Origin: Daucus carota subsp. sativus
Lineage: Eukaryota; Streptophyta; Magnoliopsida; Apiales; Apiaceae
DNA length: 64,000 bases
Reading direction: 5' to 3'
Assembly (NCBI RefSeq): GCF_001625215.2
Contig: NC_030381.2
Coordinates: 51,111,214 to 51,175,213, forward strand
A program made the translations under genes and the position numbers. The notes under the pieces were generated by a model. That model had not been told where the DNA came from and searched no databases. It was given only the letters and a program-made list of their open reading frames with translations. Shown piece after piece: positions 59,117-64,000 of this stretch. Each line of letters starts with the position of its first letter. The first letter of the stretch is position 1.

Positions 59117-60274
59117 ATGCAAATCATGGAGGAGCAGCTGCGCAAAAGAAGAACACAAGCCACAACAGAGCTGCCGCAAGAAATAATCCACAACGAGATA
59201 CTCCCACGACTGCCACACCAATCTGTAATACAATGCCGATGTGTCTGTAAATCCTGGCTCTCTCAAATTTCAGACCCCGAATTCGCTAAACTCCACCTTA
59301 GTCATCATCAATTCTGTGATACTTATCTCGTGAAACGCTATTTCAAACCGGAACTAGAAATTGTCTCTCCGATGAAAAAAACTTTCATCGACACAGCCCC
59401 TTTCCTCGGCATCAGTCTCTTGATTGGTTCCCTCAATGGTTTAATCTTTTTCGTTCGTGGTGAGGGTTTCACGTTGTGGAACCCTGCTATCCGTCAATAC
59501 AAGGAACTTGACACCGCACAGCTGCATACTAGTATATGTAAACAAGTTGGGGACTCGTGTAATTGGAGATCCGTTGATGGTAAATGTAGACATCTGTACG
59601 GGTTTGGCTGGGATCGTAGGAGAGACGATTATAAGATGGTGGTAGTGTGCTATGTTGATCCTGATTCAAAACAAGGTTTTGTCTACTCGGCTAATTCTGA
59701 TTCGTGGACTGAAGTTGTGCTTCCGACAGGTATATTTGGAACTAAATCGAGGTCTTTTGTAAAATCTCCGTGTCCAAGTGTAGTTGTGAAGGACTGCCCG
59801 TACTGGAGTTACTTGAAATATTTGCAATTACCTGGAGAAAGTTCTAAACGTAGATTAACTGTGGTGTTCAAGTTTGTGGCTGAGAACAATGAGTTCAGAT
59901 TGTTGCCTGAATTTGACTTGGCGGGGCAGATGGAACTGAAACTTGTTAATTTAAGGGATCGTCTTGTCGGAATGAACTACAGATATACTGGAAGTATGTT
60001 TCGTCCTAAAGTTTTGAATATATATATGTTGGACCATGAGGGATCTGCTGGTGTGTGGAGTAAGATTTATACTATGGAAGACGTGGATTGTTTCCTGAAC
60101 ACACGTCTCGGATTAGGGCCTTTTACTTACACGCCTAGTTTGGTTTTCCTCCAAGGAATGAAGAAGATCATGCATTCTGAAACTCATTCCCAAACAAGTA
60201 ACAATCCTGGTAACCTCATTACCAAACCCGATTCTCATTCCCATCTGCAATTCAAAAGCCCCCTTAATATTTGA
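59117..60274 (+). CDS. F-box protein with FBA domain (array copy 4)
   Basis: A single exon of 1158 nt (385 aa), starting MQIMEEQLRKRRTQ. The F-box (LPQEIIHNEILPRLPHQSV, CRCVCKSWLSQISD) leads directly into HLSHHQFCDTYLVKRYF. The 26-residue internal repeat of the other copies is absent, so this copy probably shows the ancestral length or a clean loss. The FBA domain is complete (LLIGSLNGLIFFV, LWNPAIRQYKELD, YGFGWDRRRDDYK, SDSWTEV). The tail resembles copy 1 (SETHSQT...). Intact; predicted SCF substrate receptor with unknown target. The downstream block lacks a kinase fragment, marking the right edge of the array. Confidence 0.86.
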   Translation: MQIMEEQLRKRRTQATTELPQEIIHNEILPRLPHQSVIQCRCVCKSWLSQISDPEFAKLHLSHHQFCDTYLVKRYFKPELEIVSPMKKTFIDTAPFLGISLLIGSLNGLIFFVRGEGFTLWNPAIRQYKELDTAQLHTSICKQVGDSCNWRSVDGKCRHLYGFGWDRRRDDYKMVVVCYVDPDSKQGFVYSANSDSWTEVVLPTGIFGTKSRSFVKSPCPSVVVKDCPYWSYLKYLQLPGESSKRRLTVVFKFVAENNEFRLLPEFDLAGQMELKLVNLRDRLVGMNYRYTGSMFRPKVLNIYMLDHEGSAGVWSKIYTMEDVDCFLNTRLGLGPFTYTPSLVFLQGMKKIMHSETHSQTSNNPGNLITKPDSHSHLQFKSPLNI

Positions 60275-61676
60275 GTATGATACTTTTAAAGCATATAGGT
60301 GAAGCACCTGCTTTGGATTATATGTTATTCTTCTCTTTTCTTGCCTTATTTAACTATTAATGATATTTTATATCTCCCCTTAGCCTGTAAGGTTGAATTT
60401 ATTCTAACTTCCTACTCATAAATTTGATGCTGCTTTGCCTAATGTTTAATTGTTCAAGCCTTTTGTTTGCAGATGATCTGTCATCTGATAATTCATTTTG
60501 TGGATGCTGCAAAAACTTTTTTGAATTGTGTAAATGAATTCTATGGATTATCAAAAAAATGTAAAAATACCCTATGCAATAGATTTGAATGTAGCTGGTC
60601 CTATTTTAAAACTATGTATTGGAACACTAGTTGTATTTTAAGACGAAAACAACTTTTTGGTGTCAAATTATAACAACGGCTATAGCCATCTTAGCTTTAG
60701 CATTCGACTTGCTCTGAATAAACACTGTGCCAGGGAAAACAAACCCTTTTCTGCAGTAGATTCTTCTTGCAGGCATGAATGTGTTAGGAATACTCTGCCT
60801 CAATTTGCATAGTTATTACATTAAAACAGTAACTTCCCAAAAACCAAAACTAAATTACTCAACAAACATTAAAAGCATTTTTGGTTAAAAATGGACTAAT
60901 ACTGCAGAAGTGTGCAGAAAAGTGAGCTCTTGATTGCTACTTTAAAAGTTCTATTTAAGTCCGGGGCTTAGTCAAGGATCAAAAGTCATGATAGGCTTAA
61001 AAAAGGTTCTCCCTTGAGTGTTACTTATAAGTGAGAAGTTACTTTTAAGTGAAAAGTAACTTCCAATATATGTGCCTAGCTCTCTAGATGTTGGACCTTT
61101 GCTAAATTCTGGTAGAAGTATCATGTATGTTGAGATAACTTTTGCATGTTTACAACACTTTAGAAAGAACAAAGTTGGTGTACTGTGTTCATTTTGCCTC
61201 TAAAAATTTATGTTTTCGGATCAAACAAGGAACTCTGGGTTTTGAGAACAAGGTAAAGGGTCATATATGTTGATAAGCATTAAGAGTTGGTTCCTCTCTT
61301 GGTTATATATTCCGCAGTAATCAAAACTTACGTAGCCTTTCTTCGTCTTGGCCCTCTACTACCTCAAATCAAATTTCAGAAAAATGAAATTGTCTATAGG
61401 CTGTATAATGAAGAAACAAGACTATCACCTGTGAATTTCAAATTTCTAGCAGATAATAATGTAATGCATCATCAAGTAGATACTCTAACATTATGCATAC
61501 GAACTCTTTAATGAAACACAGACCATTATGAAGTACATGTTCAAATTTAAAAAGGATGTTACATCATAGTTGATTCAGTTATGGATGTTCCATTCATCAT
61601 AACTACCAGGAAATTATGTCCCAACCTGGGTAATATTCATAACCATACCTTATGTGAATGACCCTCATGAGTCATG
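60275..61676. other. F-box downstream block (copy 4) and spacer
   Basis: 60275-61250 matches the block after copy 1, including AAAAGTCATGATAGG in place of a kinase fragment. 61250-61676 is unique, includes the 3' flank of the HD-ZIP gene, and shows no recognisable exon. Confidence 0.65.
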
Positions 61677-64000
61677 TCAAACGTTCTGATTAGGCAGTAG
61701 TGCACTTATAATATTTTCTATTACGCATTTGATAAGGGAGTTTACAGGTGGCATCGCTCCAGGTTCGAGTCCTTTTGTTGGAATTGCATCATTTAGCATC
61801 TGAAATGCAACAGTGAGCAGGGAACCACCAGACCCGACCCCCACAATTCCTCCTGCATTTGGTCTAGGACCATCAGGAAGTATAGCAAATCCACATGGCA
61901 GTATCCTAACGTTGCCGGGATCACCTCCACAGAAGACCACATTCACGGAATCAATGTTAACTGGAGCATATATCACATATGATACAGTAGGGTCCGCACA
62001 GCTCTCTTGTAGGATATGCACATTGCCATGGCACTCTGTGTCCTACATGCAATTTTATTATGCAGTATATATGTTAGTTCAGCATATAAGCAACGGAAGT
62101 ACAGGCAATGAAGGTGATAGATTATAACTTACATATACTTGCAACAAGGAGACAGCATTAGCAGGACCATGGCCAGTAGCAATATGTAACTTTTCCTCCA
62201 CTAGTCCACCATTGGACATGATGTCCCACTGTAGATACAGAGTAATTAGTCAAGTACCAGAGATTTTCTTTCATTTCTAGAATAGGAAGCACAAGTACTG
62301 CAATTATAATTTTCACAGAATCATTTTCGTAAAGTAAGATAGTTCATTTCATATGACAAGCAGCATAGTTATAAGAATTACTGAATACAAGTATTTCAAT
62401 TTTAGTGGAGACTGATACTTATGATCAACCTTGTTTGCTACCTATTCATTAAACTTGTGTTGCATTCTTAATCTATGGTTGAAGATTAAATGTGCTGAAT
62501 ATTTCTCACCTTGCTTCTTAATTGTGGGTCTCTGAGGAAGTCAAAAACCCTTTTAGGAGGAACTGGAATCCAGAAAGAAGTTGCACCGCTGATTACAATA
62601 CCAGGAGGCGTGCCTGGATCAGAAAAATTATTCTTGGTCATGATTCTTGCAGTACCATGAGCGCTTTCACAATAAGTAGTCCACATGTGTGCAGTTGAGA
62701 CTCCAGCAGTAGTGCAATAGGTCAACACCATTCTCTCCGCCAACTTCAACAAACTCTTCTTCCCTTCATAAGTAGTTATCTTCGCTGTTTCCAGGAATAA
62801 TGCAATACGAAATATTATTCATCTTTCACTCATGATCTCTAACTAGATATACACATATATAGGCAAAAATTCTATAGAGTGTCAGTTAACATGTTGGACT
62901 GTCAAGGACTCTTAACATAATTAGGACTTATGGATTGGCTGATGTACCTGTCAGATTTGGTGCTTGAAAGACATTGTTTGCCATGGCACAAAAAAAGCGT
63001 CCACATTGCCTATGTAGAGTTGTTAGCCAGCGTGTTGCACCAAATGCGAGACCTGAGTTGACTACTGGTTTGTATATATAATGAACAGCTTTGTCGTCTG
63101 CTTCCACATGTTCAACCCATGTTACCTGGAAAAGTACTTGTATATTCTTAAAAAAAAGAGAGAAGAGAGTGCGTTGTATGCATTACGTAATTATGATAAT
63201 GTAAAGTAGTGAAGGAGAAATTTGTACTGTGCAGAAACCATTAGGCAGTGCTTGGATCAAACAGCCCGATGGCCTTTTTCGACATTTTGATGAGGCAGAA
63301 CCCGAATTGTCCAAGGAAACATCAGCCACTGCCCATGTCACATTATCAATCTGTCGGCAGTACCTTGAAAAGTAGAATTCTCTAGCAGAAACTAATGGGG
63401 ACGGAAGCTGAAACTCAGCTGTCATCTGGAGAAGCCCATCATGTTAGTATTCAGATTCAATACTTTTATAAGCAATATCTATAATTTTGGATTCAGTGCT
63501 TATGGTACAAAACATATATAATCATACCACTTGTAAGGCTCCATTATAAGTTCCCGCCACGCCAGTTGAAAGAACATCAACGGTCGATGCTCGTGAAACA
63601 ATACCAGAAAACATATTTGACCATTGCTTCTGATGATGACAATAGATTAGTGAATGATAGCATTAATCGAGAGAGGGAGGGGGGCAGGGAGAGAGAGAGA
63701 GAGGGAGAGAGAGCGAGAGAGGGAGCGAGAGAGGGAGGGAGGGAGGGGGAGAGAGAGAGAGAGAGAGAGAGAGACCACGTCCATCATGATTTCCACAAGT
63801 TTGGTAGGATTCATGTAAACAACTGCAGACTGTTTCGATGCCTCAGATTTCATTCCCATGGGTTTCATTTCAATTTTGTCAGAAAAACTACGCATATACT
63901 CATATTTATTCAGCCACTCAATACCCCTTTCTCTGATTGGTGGAATCCACAAGGGTTCCCCAGCTTGAACCATTTTGAGCAGCTCCTCCATTGCTGCAAC
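61677..64000 (-). CDS. HD-ZIP IV START-domain transcription factor (3' part)
   Basis: Seven exons on the minus strand, the first cut by the window edge: 63776-64000+, 63528-63629, 63228-63425, 62948-63125, 62510-62784, 62133-62228 and 61677-62042. Phases agree throughout. The visible start ([17 protein letters not shown]) is the linker before the START domain. START follows ([70 protein letters not shown]), then the START-adjacent domain ([44 protein letters not shown]). This order is specific to class IV homeodomain-leucine zipper proteins such as GL2, ATML1 and HDG, nuclear regulators of epidermal identity thought to bind lipids through START. The homeodomain must lie beyond 64000. It is quite diverged from ATML1/PDF2, with a GL2-like GGDPGN; I cannot place the subgroup. 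Confidence 0.9.
63664..63774. repeat. (GA)n-rich tract
   Basis: A purine tract of about 110 bp (GAGA with GGGA variants), seen as CT on the coding strand. It begins directly at the donor of the exon ending at 63776. Confidence 0.95.

Noticed and set aside
61287-61511. A plus-strand 74-codon open frame after F-box copy 4.
   Set aside because: It begins within a non-ATG context, shows no domain, and has no counterpart after the other F-box copies.

Overview
This window is nuclear DNA of a flowering plant, almost certainly a eudicot. Genes are split by AT-rich introns with GT/AG borders, intergenic DNA is very AT-rich and full of plant MITEs and Helitrons, and the gene families are plant ones: MYB-CC, PWWP, TOPLESS-related, S-domain receptor kinase, F-box/FBA and HD-ZIP IV. 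I cannot name the species. Exon coordinates were built by hand from splice sites and reading phase. Summed exon lengths are divisible by three wherever the whole gene was reconstructed.

Layout. 1-4,248: MITEs, then a complete PHL11-like MYB-CC transcription factor (minus, 6 exons). 5,069-6,576: a 5'-truncated LINE with a 17-bp target duplication. 6,600-10,700: nested transposons (Helitron in Stowaway, Tourist in Stowaway). 10,731-13,689: PWWP-domain protein (plus, 4 exons), convergent with a complete TOPLESS-related co-repressor at 15,054-22,400 (minus, 25 coding exons, 1133 aa, one GC-AG intron). 23,400-28,800: intergenic DNA with five or more MITEs and a Helitron. 28,822-32,052: mitochondrial ribosomal protein bL35m (plus, 4 exons). 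33,436-35,130: a 533-aa MFS-like membrane protein (plus, 2 exons). 35,760-38,777: complete G-type lectin S-receptor-like kinase (plus, 7 exons).

38,960-61,000 is the most dynamic part. It is a tandem array in which F-box/FBA genes alternate with 3' fragments of a kinase closely related to the upstream receptor kinase. Three F-box genes look intact (40,597; 48,695; 59,117), one is split by retroelement DNA (52,901-55,509) and one is a short pseudogene (43,049). Three kinase remnants (38,964; 50,646; 56,299) carry deletions, frameshifts or stops. A 2.8-kb Mutator-like element with its own nested insertions sits in one unit, and sister units show the empty site. 61,677-64,000 holds the 3' part of an HD-ZIP IV START-domain transcription factor (minus) that runs off the window.

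The single-copy genes have unrelated housekeeping or regulatory roles and show no sign of acting as a pathway. The receptor kinase/F-box array is the only place where neighbouring genes share a history. It looks like a fast-evolving birth-and-death cluster. A joint function in signalling or protein turnover is speculation.
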